From assembly GCA_903813345.2 (NCBI GenBank), contig CAIIXF020000007.1:23673564-23737563 (forward strand): DNA of 64,000 bases, read 5' to 3'. The notes beneath the pieces are model-generated. The model saw nothing but the letters and a program-made list of their open reading frames with translations. It did no database searches and was not told the origin of the DNA. The translations under genes and the position numbers were made by a program. Below are positions 11,751-25,700 of the stretch, piece by piece; position 1 is the stretch's first letter, and the number at the start of each line of letters is the position of its first letter. This stretch comes from Owenia fusiformis (lineage: Eukaryota > Annelida > Polychaeta > Sabellida > Oweniidae).

Positions 11751-14700
11751 AGCATAAGCTAAGGATCTTTGATTAGCTTACCAAAATGGCATTACATACA
11801 AACCTGTTCTTAGGTTATTTTCACTTATATCTTATGACGATACCATCTGGTCTGAAATGAATGAAACCTGGCAATGACAGGTAGAGACCTTAAGCTCAAG
11901 CCTTGGATGTTCAAACGACTTCTAGGAACATCATTCAAATGATTGAATTGAAGGCATCACATTAAAAACTACTGTACTCCTCTTTGCAGACTGCTTTAAG
12001 GTCAGGGTGCATGTTCGGAATTTTGCTGCAACCCTCAATAGAAAGATGTAGACAATGTGGGAGAGTGATTCCTGTTTGAAAATATTTTCAAATTTCTTCA
12101 TCCAGTTTAAACAAAAAAAGTTTTAAAATGTGAAGAATTAAAGTGATCTCTGCCGATCAAGTTCACTAAATTGAGCACCACCTGTTGCATATGTTTGTAG
12201 TAAACTGTCAAAAGAAGGCAAAAAGTGAAAAATCCTCAGATTTGGTTTCAAACCAATTTTAGAGCCTGGGATTCAAGAGGTTGGTGTGTCTATTTGATGG
12301 GATTTGCAACACCCTGGTGTTTCTATAATTTAACATGCTTCTCTTTGACTGGAGTGAAATGTAAATCCAACATATCAATTCCATATTAACTCCTGTATAA
12401 GTGGTATTTAATCCGAGTGGTTAATTTGCTGAATGGCCAAATTTTATAATATTCCTAATGACAAGAAACTTCCCATTGGATAACATTATGAATTGAAGAT
12501 AATATTTCAGACATTTAATTTTCTGAACCTGGCAAAAATTAGCCAAAAGGCAAATTAAATGATAAGGCAAACGTCTGAACCTGGCAACAATTAGACAATA
12601 AGCAAATTAAATGATTAGGCAAAATTACCACTTATACAGTATTTATCGGGTAAAGTAAAATTTTGAAAATAATATTTCAATAAATTCAGCATTATCAATT
12701 TCATGTAAACACAAAACAAGTTTTCTAATTTTTTGTAATATATTATAATTTTGTTACAAATATGTCATAATAATATGATAAATGATATCTGTACATATAA
12801 TAAATTGTTACATACTTATACAAGACATATGAATACAATATGACAATAATCTGTACATGTTTCATATGTAAATAGAAGTCGGAAATAATCATTTTTAAAA
12901 ATGACAACTTTTTAGACTAATATCTAAATGATATAAGCAATGAGTAAGTGAAATGAAATAAAATAGTATTTATAATTTTCAAGTGACATAACTTAGTTGA
13001 ATTGAATCGCTTAAAAATATATTAGATTATGCAGAATGTCCCCTATGATTGATGCTTAATAAAACCAGTCTTATGCATGGACCCAAGAAAAAGCTCAAAT
13101 TGAGGCAATGCTCTATTCAATTATATAGGCTTTGAGGCCTAATTAGCCAGGATTTCCATGACCTGTGCACAAGACTCAGTGAACTATATTATTTAGTATC
13201 GAGTGTAGCAATACGTATGTAGTACCATATGCAACAGACAGTAAAATCTATATAAATTCATAAATTCACTTCACTTGAAAATGTATATACACATGGAGGT
13301 CTTATTCATATTTGGAGAGTGGATTTTTTCCAGAGGTCAAATGTTTCTTCACTTTGAATTCCTATCATTTTGGTTAAATAGTGGCTTTTGGTATATGCCA
13401 AAATTAGAAATCTGTGTATTCCACTTCCACCTTTCCTTATTTGGTAATAATTGGTGCAGGTGTCCTTATATGAATAAGACCTTTAATCCAATTGCATGAT
13501 GCCCTTCAGTTTAAAAGTAACTAACTTCAAATTGAACATAATTCTGCCAAGAAGTCTAATTCAATCAACAAATATCTGAAAATACTGGCTGAATGAATTG
13601 TGTTCAGTAAGAATATGAAAGAGAATGAATTCATTTTAGGAACGAAAATCTTTATCAATTGAAATCAAATAAATCTTTTTTCAAACAAAAAAAAATTATT
13701 CAGAGAAAGATTATTTTGCCATATTTAGAATTTCTGACAGCGCATGCTATTTGAATACAACTAAAAGTACAACCCAGTTGGGTGGTGCCATCTATATGGT
13801 TCCTGAACCCTCTTTTCGTGAGACCAAACTTGAACTGGTTTCATAGCTGAGAGCGTCAGAGATCACTAATTTGATTTTGTCATGGCAAATTCACCTAATA
13901 ATCTCAAATTCATTTTTCTTAACTACAATATATTAATAGACTATTAATCGTGACAACATTCATTTCATACTTTCAAATCCCATGGGTTTTTCAGAGAAGG
14001 GTATAACGCGTCCCAGACATTAAATACAAATGTCGAAATAGGGGAGGCATGGAAATACTCCATTTTATATTTACCCATTAAAAATAGGAGTATAATACCC
14101 TGCTCTAGAAAACCATACAAATACAACATGCACAGTACATGTAATACACTGATTGTTTTAACATTGAAATTAGTGTCAACCATTTTGAATTTATTATTCA
14201 CATAAACACCCTACATCTAGTTGATTGTCTTTAAATCATTTGTTTAGTATTTGGCACTATCCTTAATAAGGCTTTATTTAGCCTTGTTTCCAACAACGGG
14301 CTTCTAACCCTAGAACTATCTCACTATTTATGTACAAGATTCCTTCCCAATCTACACTTGCCATTTCAATTATTTCATTTTCTAAATCATAGGTTTCAGT
14401 AGCAAATGAAGTCTACTTTTATATTAATCAACTAAGTTTTCTAACTAAAAGGTTTTAGACCTTTAACCATAAATGCATATATCATTCTTCAGTTATGGTA
14501 ATATTCATAATAAAATATAAAAGGCACTTCAAATTCCAATACCTATAGACTATAAATACTGGTATATTATGGAAATGAAATATCTATCACATGACATGGA
14601 TTGACCAATGGGATCCCTGCTTGTTGGTCACATGACACCCATGACCAAATGAAGAATTATTGCTAAGATTGAACGAAGAATGGATGAATATAATGAAGTA

Positions 14701-15549
14701 GCACCATTAAGTTTTTTAATACTCTACAACTGTAGCTAACATGCACTAAAACTACCTATAATTATCGCAATGGAACACCCATCGAGGAAATCCATTCCAC
14801 ATAAAACTCCAATTGCATTGACAAATGGCCGTTTGGCATATTAAATCCCTAAATTCATATAAATACACAAAGAGAATAAATCTGAGATTTGATATGCGTT
14901 GCCATGCCATTACGAAAATCTCTCTGGCAATGCTAAATATCTGCAATTGAAAATGTATATTTTCATACTAAAATAGCACTGAAAATGCTTCCAAACTGCA
15001 TTCGTAAAATAACATGTACATACGTAATACATGTAACAAAACTCATACTGCACAATTATATACATTCCATATAAATGTACACTTATGAAGATGATAAAAT
15101 GCTCTGTAAAATATTTTGTTTTAAAATATTCGTGCATAGTATTTTTCTTATATATGCAAGTGAATTGAGATAAAACTTTACATGTACGATTAAATTAAAC
15201 ATAATATATATGTTTACCATGTACTGGAGGTTCAACATTATGTCGGCACGTATAATAAAATCTTAGAGCAAATTCAGATTTTTAGTACATATATCAGATA
15301 TTATGTCAATTTCCAGCCCCAGGAAATGCTTTATGAAGTCCAAAACATTATTCCCCCAATCCAGAGACTAGCAATGGTAAATAAATGAAGAATACCAAGG
15401 ACATACAGGGGATGTCCAAGACAAAAACAATTTTAGTTCCAAAAACTATAAATGAAACTTTTCGAATTTATTTTATTCGAAATGCGTCTAGAAGATATTC
15501 CGAGCAACATGAAACATTAGCCAGGGTGGTAATTCTCTTGAGCGCCATT
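11751..15549. other. Convergent intergenic region, caspase B to collagen
   Basis: The 3' ends of the two genes face each other across 3.8 kb of AT-rich DNA. Possible poly(A) hexamers are AATAAA at 12679-12684 for caspase B and two overlapping minus-strand AATAAA at 15467-15477 for the collagen, about 75 bp past its stop. A 52 bp tandem duplication lies at 12522-12625. No further gene is supported. Confidence 0.5.
12522..12625. repeat. 52 bp unit repeated twice in tandem
   Basis: Two adjacent copies (12522-12573 and 12574-12625) begin TCTGAACCTGGCAA and differ at few positions. They lie in the 3' flank of caspase B. Confidence 0.75.
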
Positions 15550-16737
15550 TTATTTCTTCTTGACAGTACGACGACTAGTAATCTCGACACAGAGTACAAT
15601 GAATGAGTTGCTACAGCTCATTTCTGTCTGATCAAGCAGCATGTGTTTTTGTAGGCTACTGGCCATGCCTACATGTTGGTTCTTAGATGAGCCCCATGCC
15701 TCACAATAGGCTTTAGAGTTTCTACTACCTCCCATATCAGACCCATGCCACACTATCTTCTGAGGCCTGGAAAATATGTTATATATGTTGAAGTGATTTC
15801 AGGGTTGGCTATAACATGTAGTCACATATGATGAGGTGATTTCATGGTAGACTTTATCATGTAAAGTTCAACTGAGCAATTCAAAAACAGCATTTAATGA
15901 AGTACACAAAGAAGACTTCATTTTCACCAATTCAAACTGATTTCAAGCAATAATTAACTTCATCATAGCACTGCAGTTGATTATCATTGGATTATACAAG
16001 TTAATTGTCCATTTATATGAGTTATTTTTGTCTATATGAGTTATTTTTGAAAAAAAATGTCAAAATGGAATCAAATGGCTAAAATCCTTCAAAATGGAAA
16101 ATTAGGGTTTGGTCTTGTTTTCTAATACCAACCTTTGTCTTTTTTTACATTAGTCTGGCGCATAGCTTCAAAAAAATACAATCAGCACATGTAAATAAAT
16201 TGAGGATAAACCCCATTTTTTGCAGCTTAGCATCAGACTGTGAAAGTTCAATTAACTCACCATCTCTGGTCGTACATGACATCTTTACCATCAAAGGAAT
16301 ATAATGATACATTTTCATTATATCTAGCACCTCTTCCTGCGAAGATTTCTTGCCAGGAATTAAATAATTTTTGGCCCTGAAAAAAGTAAGATTTCATATA
16401 TTTAAATATTTACCTCAATTCATTACCCTCCTTATACAGTATTATGTGTGTAGATATCATTTTAAGCTAACACTATGTTAAATGTTAACTAAATACTGCT
16501 TTTATGTTTAAAGAAATATATTTTGAAAATCAAACTTACTTTAGAGTTTACAACAGGTAGTGTTTTATCATTGTCATATACAACTAGAGAGTCGAGATTC
16601 TGGACTCGGGATGAGAGGAACGCTCGGAAAGTTCCCTTCATTTTAGCTTCACGAGCCTGTTTATGACACAGATGGTCCACGCCTCTTACTCCACGCATGG
16701 AGCCTGACATTGGGTTCTTTAATGCTATCAAATGTAA
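15550..16737 (-). other. Endostatin domain exons
   Basis: Three exons (16540-16737, 16261-16376, 15550-15766) encode a complete endostatin-like C-type-lectin fold. Diagnostic segments are [57 protein letters not shown] and SFIVLCVEI. All four conserved cysteines of the family are present (DHLC, AYCEAW, MSC, VLC), so both disulfides can form. The protein ends in a basic KKK and a TAA stop. The vertebrate N-terminal histidine pair used for zinc is absent, though the later HLIAL histidine is kept. In the known family this fragment is released by proteolysis and acts on endothelium or axons. Confidence 0.96.
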
Positions 16738-19700
16738 CTGAAAATAAAAATATATAAATTGCATAATTATAGTACAACATTTTACCAGAACAAGAGAATG
16801 AGGTCTCAAACATTTTAGACTATGATTCCTCTTCAATCTTCTTTTACAATGTAACAATGACAAAAAAATGCAAAATGTCAGCTGCATGCATGTATTTTAA
16901 CTTATTTGCATTGTGCATCATACATATATACAATGATGCAGATACAAAATGTGAATGTCAAATAAATATTGTAGATTAAAATTCACAATAATTAAAAAAC
17001 AACAGGCAATGGGGAAATGTTAACTTACTGCTGGTCCATTGACTACGTTAGTGCCCTCTGGTGGGAACACCTCTATAGGAGTGGGACTAGGGGGCTGAAA
17101 ACAATTAAACATGAACAATGAAATTGCATAATGTGTCTTGGCATTTCTGGCATGATTTCCTGGCATCCCTATACAACTCAAAAGTGTTAAATACTCAACT
17201 ATGTACATGTACTTAATTCCTTGCTAATTTTGTGCTTTTTCACTCTATTTTCCACTTAAAACATGACTCTAATGAACATTTACAATACAGAAATACATAT
17301 AAACTACTGAGACTTAAGGTTCTACTTACAATTGGAGTTGTACGAGGTAGGGGCAAGATTGGTCCCATCTGCAAATTAATAAATTGATAAATACATTTTG
17401 CCTCAAGATGTAAAACCTGCATAAGTAGATCACCTTAGGAAGCTTGAAAATGTTCCACTCAAGGAAAAAATTCTCAATGACTTTTTGCCTGTTGTTTACA
17501 TTTGTTTTGCTTCTTATCAACAATGCTAATAAATGGCTGTCTTCTTTACACCTTGCTGAGTTAGGTTGATTATATTTTTTCATTTTCTATTTAGACTGTT
17601 GGCCAATTGGCTGTTTAAATATATTTCATTCTTTGCTATTTCCAAGCTTTTCCACTTTGTTTTCCATTTGGCATTATGAGCTCAAAGATGTGAAAAAATC
17701 AGGAAAAATATTCATATTAGGCCATAAGAAGTACATTCTCTGTTTTGCGTCCCCTTGCTTGCACGATTTTGAGTAAATCAGAAAAAACAAAGTTTTGAAA
17801 GTACCATCGCATTTCATTCAATCAGAATCGGACGAAATGGCAGATCATTTAATGTGCGTCAAAATTGATAGTGTTATTGATTACTTTTGCATACATTGTG
17901 TATTTTCTTATTTTGTACCCTTGAATAATAGCTATGCTTAAATATATTGTATAGGATGTATAGATATGTGTTTGTAATCACTGCAAATTGGCATGTCATC
18001 CCTTTATATGCCCATAAACAAGTTTGTGTTTTTTCTTGAGTTTGTGTTTGTTTTCCTTGTACCCTTGCATGATTTGGATTTTGCCATGACGCAAAACAAA
18101 TAACCTACTTCTTATGGCCTTATCTGTTCTTACCTGTATGTACCTCCAACCATTAGAGATGCGGACAAAAAGTGCCTGTTGGTCAATGACATAAGCAATA
18201 GTGCCCTCTGGTGTGGTATGTGAGACTGACAGGAGATCATTCTGATTGGCAAATGTTACCGCCTGAAAAAACAATATAATGATATGACAGTACTAAGTTA
18301 CTAACAAAGATGATATACCTAAATGTTAGTTTAATGCAATATGTATTTTAGGTTTAGAATTATGCATATTCAACAACATCCAACGAGTGTAAATACTTTC
18401 CCCATTGAAAGGACAATGTATGTCGGTAATAATAACAGTTTTTTTAAACATAAATGATGAGAAAACTAAAAAAAATTCCTTAACAAACTTGAGACAAATG
18501 AACTGAACTATTTTAATCTTAGTTGAATCCTGGTGGTGCTATTTTTCCAAAATATTCTTCAAACACACAATGTGCAGGTAAATGTTATAGTAAACGCATG
18601 TGAATTCTTCAGGTAGCCCCATTTGAAAGGAATAAAGATGACAACAGCTTAACTAACTTATCATTTAAAGTATAACTTCATTCGTTGAATACATTGTAAA
18701 ACATCGATATTGATGAAGATTATAATGTGTAGAAGGTGGTGTAAACTTTGTGGCACTATGATATTAAATACATGTGATATGAAGGGGTGTGCTTTTTGAT
18801 AGGGTACAACAAGTTATTATCATAAACTTAAAATAAGCAGAAAAAGTATTACTTTTAAGGAATAATGTCGAGAATCACTTATAGTATGTGAGAACACCCA
18901 ATATGTTCTCGGTAGGTGAGCTTTCGATCAGTATGTGAGAGCACTTGGCGTGCGAGAGCACTCAGTGTATGAGAGCACTCAATTTGCGAAGGCACTCCTT
19001 ATGTGAGATCACTCAGTATATATGAGGGCGATCAGAGAAATCAACTCAAAATTTTTCATGAGGAAAATGTGAGGTATGGAACCAATTTGTTTTTTATGTT
19101 TAAGATAGATATGAACACATCAACTACTGTATTGTTCAAGACCACTATAACTCAAGACAACTACTGCTCAAGACAGCTACAGCTCAAGACAGCTACAGCT
19201 CAAGAACACAGTTCAAGACAGTCAGTTGTAGCTCAGGAATGATATATCTCAAAATATCTATAGCTAATGACAACTATACCTCAAGACAACTATTTCTCAA
19301 GATGACTATATGTCAAGACAACTATATCTCATGAAGACTAAGGTCAAGACATCTATATGTCAAGACCACTATACCTCATATCTACTATTTTATCTGTACC
19401 TCAGGTATATTTTGATGCTGTCACTACATATTACACAAAAATGCAAAGATGCAGTAAGTACAGAGTGGTCAAAAACAGTACAAAATTCATGAAAAATTAT
19501 ACAATTATGTAAAATGATCAAACTATGGGGGTACAGGGGAGTTATGAAGAGTTGGCACATTAAATATATTTCACACCAAACAATGTGTACTACATTACAT
19601 GTAAATGTATTTTTCACACCAAATAATGTGTACTACATTACAAATGAATGTATATTTCACACCAAATAATATGTACCATATTACATGTAAATGTATTTTC

Positions 19701-22700
19701 ACACCAAATAATATGTACTACATTACATGTAAATGTATTTTTCACACCAAATAATGTGTACCACATTACAATCGAATGTATATTGCACACCAAATAATGT
19801 GTATTACATTACATGTAACTGTACATTTCACACCAAATAATGTGCCCTTAATTACACGTGAATGTATATTGCACACCAAATAATGTGTACTACATAAAAT
19901 GTGAATGGGAGAAACAATGGAAACCATGAATTGGTGAAACATACAATGAAGAGTTCATAAATCTTATCATTATCTGATCTGATCATAAATCTTAAATAAT
20001 AACACAATATAATTTGTTAAAATGGATATAGATTATAGACAGCACACTTTCAAAATGGCTGTCATTTTTGTATGTTGCGTTTCCATGGTAACCATTGTTG
20101 CTATTAATCTTACACTGCGCAGAACTTGTTTGTTTCCTTCCTAGATGCAGTAACACGATTGAGAAATGCAAATTATTTTGAATACAAGAGAAAACTTTTT
20201 CTTGGTAGACCAGTAATGTACAATAATTACTGAAGTATATGAAGAAGATTTCTGTTCTCAAGTTGTGATATTAACTTTGGGAGAATGGGGTATTCATACT
20301 GTAACAAGGCATTAACATGACGAAATGTCACCATAATATTATTAGATGTCACTCATAATATTATTAGTTCAATCTTAAGTCAGATTTGAACTTCTGAGAA
20401 CTTGTAGATGATTTTGTGAAAAAAAATTGGTCAATTTGAAGCAACTTGAAAAAATACCCTTTTTAACTTGAGAAGGTCATTGAAGGTCAAATATTTTTTG
20501 ACCTTGAGAATGTCATTGAAGGTCAAATCTATAGTCAGATTTGAACTTTTGAGAACTTCTAGATAATTTTTTTGAAAAAATTGGTCAATTTGAAGCAATT
20601 TGAAAAGATACCCTTTTGACCTTGAGAAGGTCATTGAAGGTCAAATATTTTTTGACCTTGAGAATGTCATTGAAAATCAAATCTATAGTCAGATTTCGAA
20701 CTTTTGAGAACTTCTAGATAATTTTGAAAAAAATTGGTCAACTTGAAGCAAGTTGAAAAAAATAACTTTTTGACTTTTTTGACCTTGAGAAGGTCAATGA
20801 AGGTCAAATCTCAAATCTAAAGTCAGATTTGTATAAACAGTATTTGTTAAGTTATTGGACGTTTTAAGAATTTGTTACAGACGCCAACCGCCGATCGTTC
20901 ACTGTCTATCGCCAACCAACTACTGCCATGGAGACCATAACAATATGTCACCATTTTTTGGTGGTGACCTAATAAATATTGTTACTGCAGAGAGTGCAAA
21001 GTAACACGATCCCTAATCATTATGTATTCTAGTGAAATGAAATATATTTCACATGAAGCAAGAGACAGAAAGCATATGTGAGAATATCTCTAATCAGTGA
21101 TACAAAGCTTCCAATTGATGATTAACATGAAAATTTACAGAACTACAGATGAGATATAAACCATATCTATTTTGAAACCATAAATACTTGGCGTAATAAA
21201 AACAAAACATACCGTGAATCTTGTATCAATACTACTGTCGGTGCCTCCCTCTATAGTGTCTCCAGGAATACCAGGGGGGCCAGGTGGACCTGGGGGTCCT
21301 GGGCGACCACCTCCTCCATGTATGTTTGAGGGTCTGCAGTCTCTGGGGCATATTCCTGGAGAAGGGATCATTAAAATCAATGTAGCATTTGCAGAATTAT
21401 ATCAAGCTTGCTCAGTGTTGATTAGACTGAAATTCCAGCATATTCTTTATATTTTGAACTATGTGTTGGTCTACAATAACAGGTCAATATGGATGTAAAA
21501 ATGTGAGAATATGTATTACACACTTCATTAATTAGTTGTTATCATAATCATGATAATAACATAAAATTCTCATTGTGTCAAGTTAAAATATCTTAATCAG
21601 AGTGACAGTGAGCACCATTATCCAATATTTTGTCATCATTCATGTGTATTTAGTGCCACCTACCTGGGGGTCCAGGAGGTCCTGGGTAGCCTCTGCCAGG
21701 AGCACCAGAAGGTCCCTGTGGTCCAGTCCTACCCTGACCTGGCTGGCCCTGCAAGCAAATCATGTAGACACATATTTAACAGTTTCATAAATCACTTATC
21801 CCCAATACAAACAAACTATGCATAATTAAGGGAAAATGATCAGAATATTCATGTACTTGACGAACTATGCATAATTAAGGGAAAATGATCAGAATATTCA
21901 TTTACTTGACGAACTATGCATAATTAAGGGAAAATGATCAGAATATTCATGTACTTGACGAACTATGCATAATTAAGGGAAAATGATCAGAATATTCATT
22001 TACTTGACTAACAGTATAATTAAATTCTTTATAATTAAGGGAAAATGATCAGAATATTCATGTACTTGACAAACTATGCATAATTAAGGGAAAATGATCA
22101 GAATATTCATGTACTTGACTCTTCATGCCCATGAAATAATATATTAGAGCTAATAATATTACAGTAGAAGAGAAATGCCACAAAATGAAAATGCCTCCAT
22201 CGTGCTCTGTCCACAGACATTAGTGAATGATGTTACACTTACAGGGGGTCCAGGAGGTCCCATAGGGCCAGGTACTGTGCTGACACCGCCAGCCCCTATT
22301 ATCTCTCCAGGTTCTCCTTTCTGACCATCCAGTCCTGGGTAACCACGCTCTCCCTTGAAACCCTACAACATGTATAACATGTACAACATGTGTAATGTTG
22401 AATTTAATTTGCGAGAATATATATAATTTATTTCCATGAACCATATAAAATACATGCAACAAGTATTCCTGATATCTTATTTAAAAATAATTTGTAATTA
22501 ATTTTCATAAATCAATCAAACATAATAGCCATAGAACAAGTTATTGTGATTTGATCTGATTATCTTCATGATTTCTCTTATTTTATCCATGAAACATGTA
22601 AAAGCCATATAAGAAGTATTTAATTAGTCATATCTGATTTTAAAATCTTTTATAATTTCTTCCATCTAATCCATGATGCATATCACCATACAACAAGTTA

Positions 22701-25700
22701 TATCTTGTTTTAAAATCTCTAGACCTCTTATAATTAATCCATGAAATATATGAGAACCATATAAGTATTAGGCACTTTCTTTTAATCAATATTAGAGATT
22801 TTCAAGTCAGATACCACTTATGCTTCTTGTATGGCTATTAAATATTCTTGGAATTAACTCTTATAACTTCTTTTAATCAAGCAAGGACACATAGAATAGC
22901 CATACAAGTATAAGAAGTATCTCATAGAAGATCTCTTCAATTTCTGTGAACTAATCCATGAACCATATAATATAATATAATATAATATAATATAATATAA
23001 TATAATAGCCATACAACATGTAATAGTGATATCTGATTTGGAAACCTCATGAAATGTAAATATGGTAATGTAGCATAAACAAAATGCTTGGACTCTATGT
23101 CATTCTAAACCTTGTGCTATGGCAAAACAAAAGTGTAGAAAAATATCAGAATTGAATTTCTATTCAACAGATAATAAAGACTTACGGTTTCTCCTCGAGG
23201 CCCTGCGGGTCCATCTAAGCCTGGTATTCCAACCTGCCCTGGTATACCAGGGTGTCCTGGGAAACCACGGGGTCCTTCATCACCTTTAGGACCCTGGGGT
23301 CCAGCTGGTCCGGGTTGGCCATTGCTGCAACCTCCCTATAAGATATATCATGAGGATAACAACATATAACTATATAATGGCCTAGTTTTTTTTCTACCAC
23401 ACAAACAGTATAAGGATGGCTGGTTGGAATTATCCTTGTTTCATACTGTAGTGAATGTCTGAGAGTGACATGACTCGTGTGGGTTTCAGAATTCATAGAT
23501 ACTCTTAAGATAACAAGGCAGAAACGTTATATGGCATTTTAATGGGAGTTTAAATGAGAGGTAGCTGTTAGGACTAGTAGTTAAAGACAGAAAATGTCAT
23601 GATTTTCTGGCTACAAACTGATAAAGGCTAAAAAACAAGCAATTATCTATAACTGGGAGTCCTGAAAATTGTGCATGTAAATATAATCTGTGCCGACAGT
23701 GTAGTAATATCATACATACCCCAGCTCCATCTATTGTGTTAGCACATCGGGACTCGGACCCAGGGGGTCCTGGTGGTCCAGGGGGTCCTTGTTCTCCCTT
23801 GCGTCCAGCCCCTCCAGAGCCAACACCTGGCTCCCCCTTCAGGCCACGTGGTCCTGCTCGGCCCTAGAATGATCAAATGCATTTACATTGAGGATACTTC
23901 ATTGAAAACATAAGAAGTGAGCTATCGTTAGCTAATTAAACATAGTTTGGCCATTCAGTCTTCATAAAAATTTGAAGTTTCCCTTCCAAATTATTCTCAT
24001 TCCAAAATGGCGAACAATACTATGAAGTACATGTACCATATTGGTACATATGTAGCAACTTACAGGGAATCCTGGCATGCCAATCTCTCCCATGGGTCCT
24101 AAGGGTCCTATTGGACCAGCAGGACCAGGAGACCCAGGTCTGCCTCGCCTTCCACGTTTTCCCTTGTCCCCCTTGAAGCCTACACACATCTTACAGCCTC
24201 CAGCCTCCCCTGGTGATCCCTTCTCACCCTGCAACAAATAATATAGAATTGTTAAACCTCAGACACTTTTGTGAAATTCTACATTGCTTTTAAGTTATCT
24301 TAAGCCTGAAAACACACTTACTAGTTCATGTATGCCAGTGTGCTCCAGTATATATATTGTTTTTCAAGAAAGATCAATAAGACTAAATTGCTATTGCCTG
24401 CTATTGAACAGGCCAAGAACTGAATAAAACATCAATAGTTCATTCTCTGTATGAATCAAGAGGGAAACTCTGTGGACAAATGGGACAAAACTCCCTAAGA
24501 GACTCGGGTAACATGTAAAAACTGTAGGGTAAATACCTTGACGAATGCATCAGGTCCGAGTGCTCCATCAGGGCCGACACTTGTCACCCTACCTGGTGGT
24601 CCTGGGAGCCCAGGTTGACCATCTTTTCCTGGTCTTCCTGGCTCACCTGGTGTTCCCTGCAATACAACATGTCACCCCCAAATATCATTCTCAGTCACTT
24701 AACAAAAGATGATGTTTTCAGGATAAACTGTCAACATCATCAAAATAGGAATTAAAATTCAAACATTGGACACTTTGAATCGGAAAGTGTTTGTGAAAAT
24801 ATGAGTAAGGGCTAAAAAGGCACTTTGAACACATATCGCTCAAATATTCTCAAATATTGGCATAATTCTAAATGAGTGACTAAAATATCAAGTAAGTGTC
24901 TATGTCAACTTACAGGTTGTCCGGGGGTTCCTGCTGCACCAGGCTGACCACGACTACCTGGTGAGCCATCAATGCCTGGTGACCCTGGTTGCCCTGGTAG
25001 TCCAGGTTCACCCTACAATAAATAGCTATCTCCTTACATCACACAGTAAACATATAGAGTCATCATATTATTATGAAATGTTCTAAAGCAAAATTAGCTT
25101 GTTCAGTACATCAAATTATCACACAGTTTAATAAGTCAACTTTCTAAAGTTTAATATCTCACAAGTATTGAAAAACAGATGCTACGACATTTAAGCATTT
25201 TATAATCACTTTTTGACCAGGATAAAATTCATTTGTACTTTTTGCCCAAGGAGGTGAAAACTGACAATTGTACAGGAACATATTAACATGACATTATTAT
25301 TAACATGGGCATATTAACATGGGCTTTCAAGAGAATCAAAACCCATGATACGAATAACACACTCTCTTATTGCATGAATACAAATACAATATCATTTATA
25401 ATTGCTGGACAAAATATTTCATGATCAGGCGACCTCAATCCACATCTTCTTTACACCTATTGCAAACATATATCAAACTAAGGTAAATAAAAATATTCAC
25501 TATATTAGTACTAAATAAATCAAAACAAAAACAAACAACAAACCAAATTGTACAAACGACATAATAATCACTACATTACTACTATAATATACTACACAAG
25601 GCAAAATAAAATAAAACTCAACAAAAAGGAACAAATTTAAGTACATTTTTTAACAACCCACCCATCACCGGTGAAATATAAGCACTCTGCACAACCAACA

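Larger units (their letters stand above)
18263..21212 (-). other. Collagen intron packed with tandem repeats
   Basis: A 2.95 kb intron between the last collagenous exon and the trimerization exon. It carries four different tandem arrays (18885-19032, 19120-19390, 19567-19905 and 20381-20840), each listed below. No exon is supported. Confidence 0.75.

Noticed and set aside
21812-22120. CRISPR-like array
   Set aside because: The 49 bp units are head-to-tail without spacers, in a eukaryotic intron.
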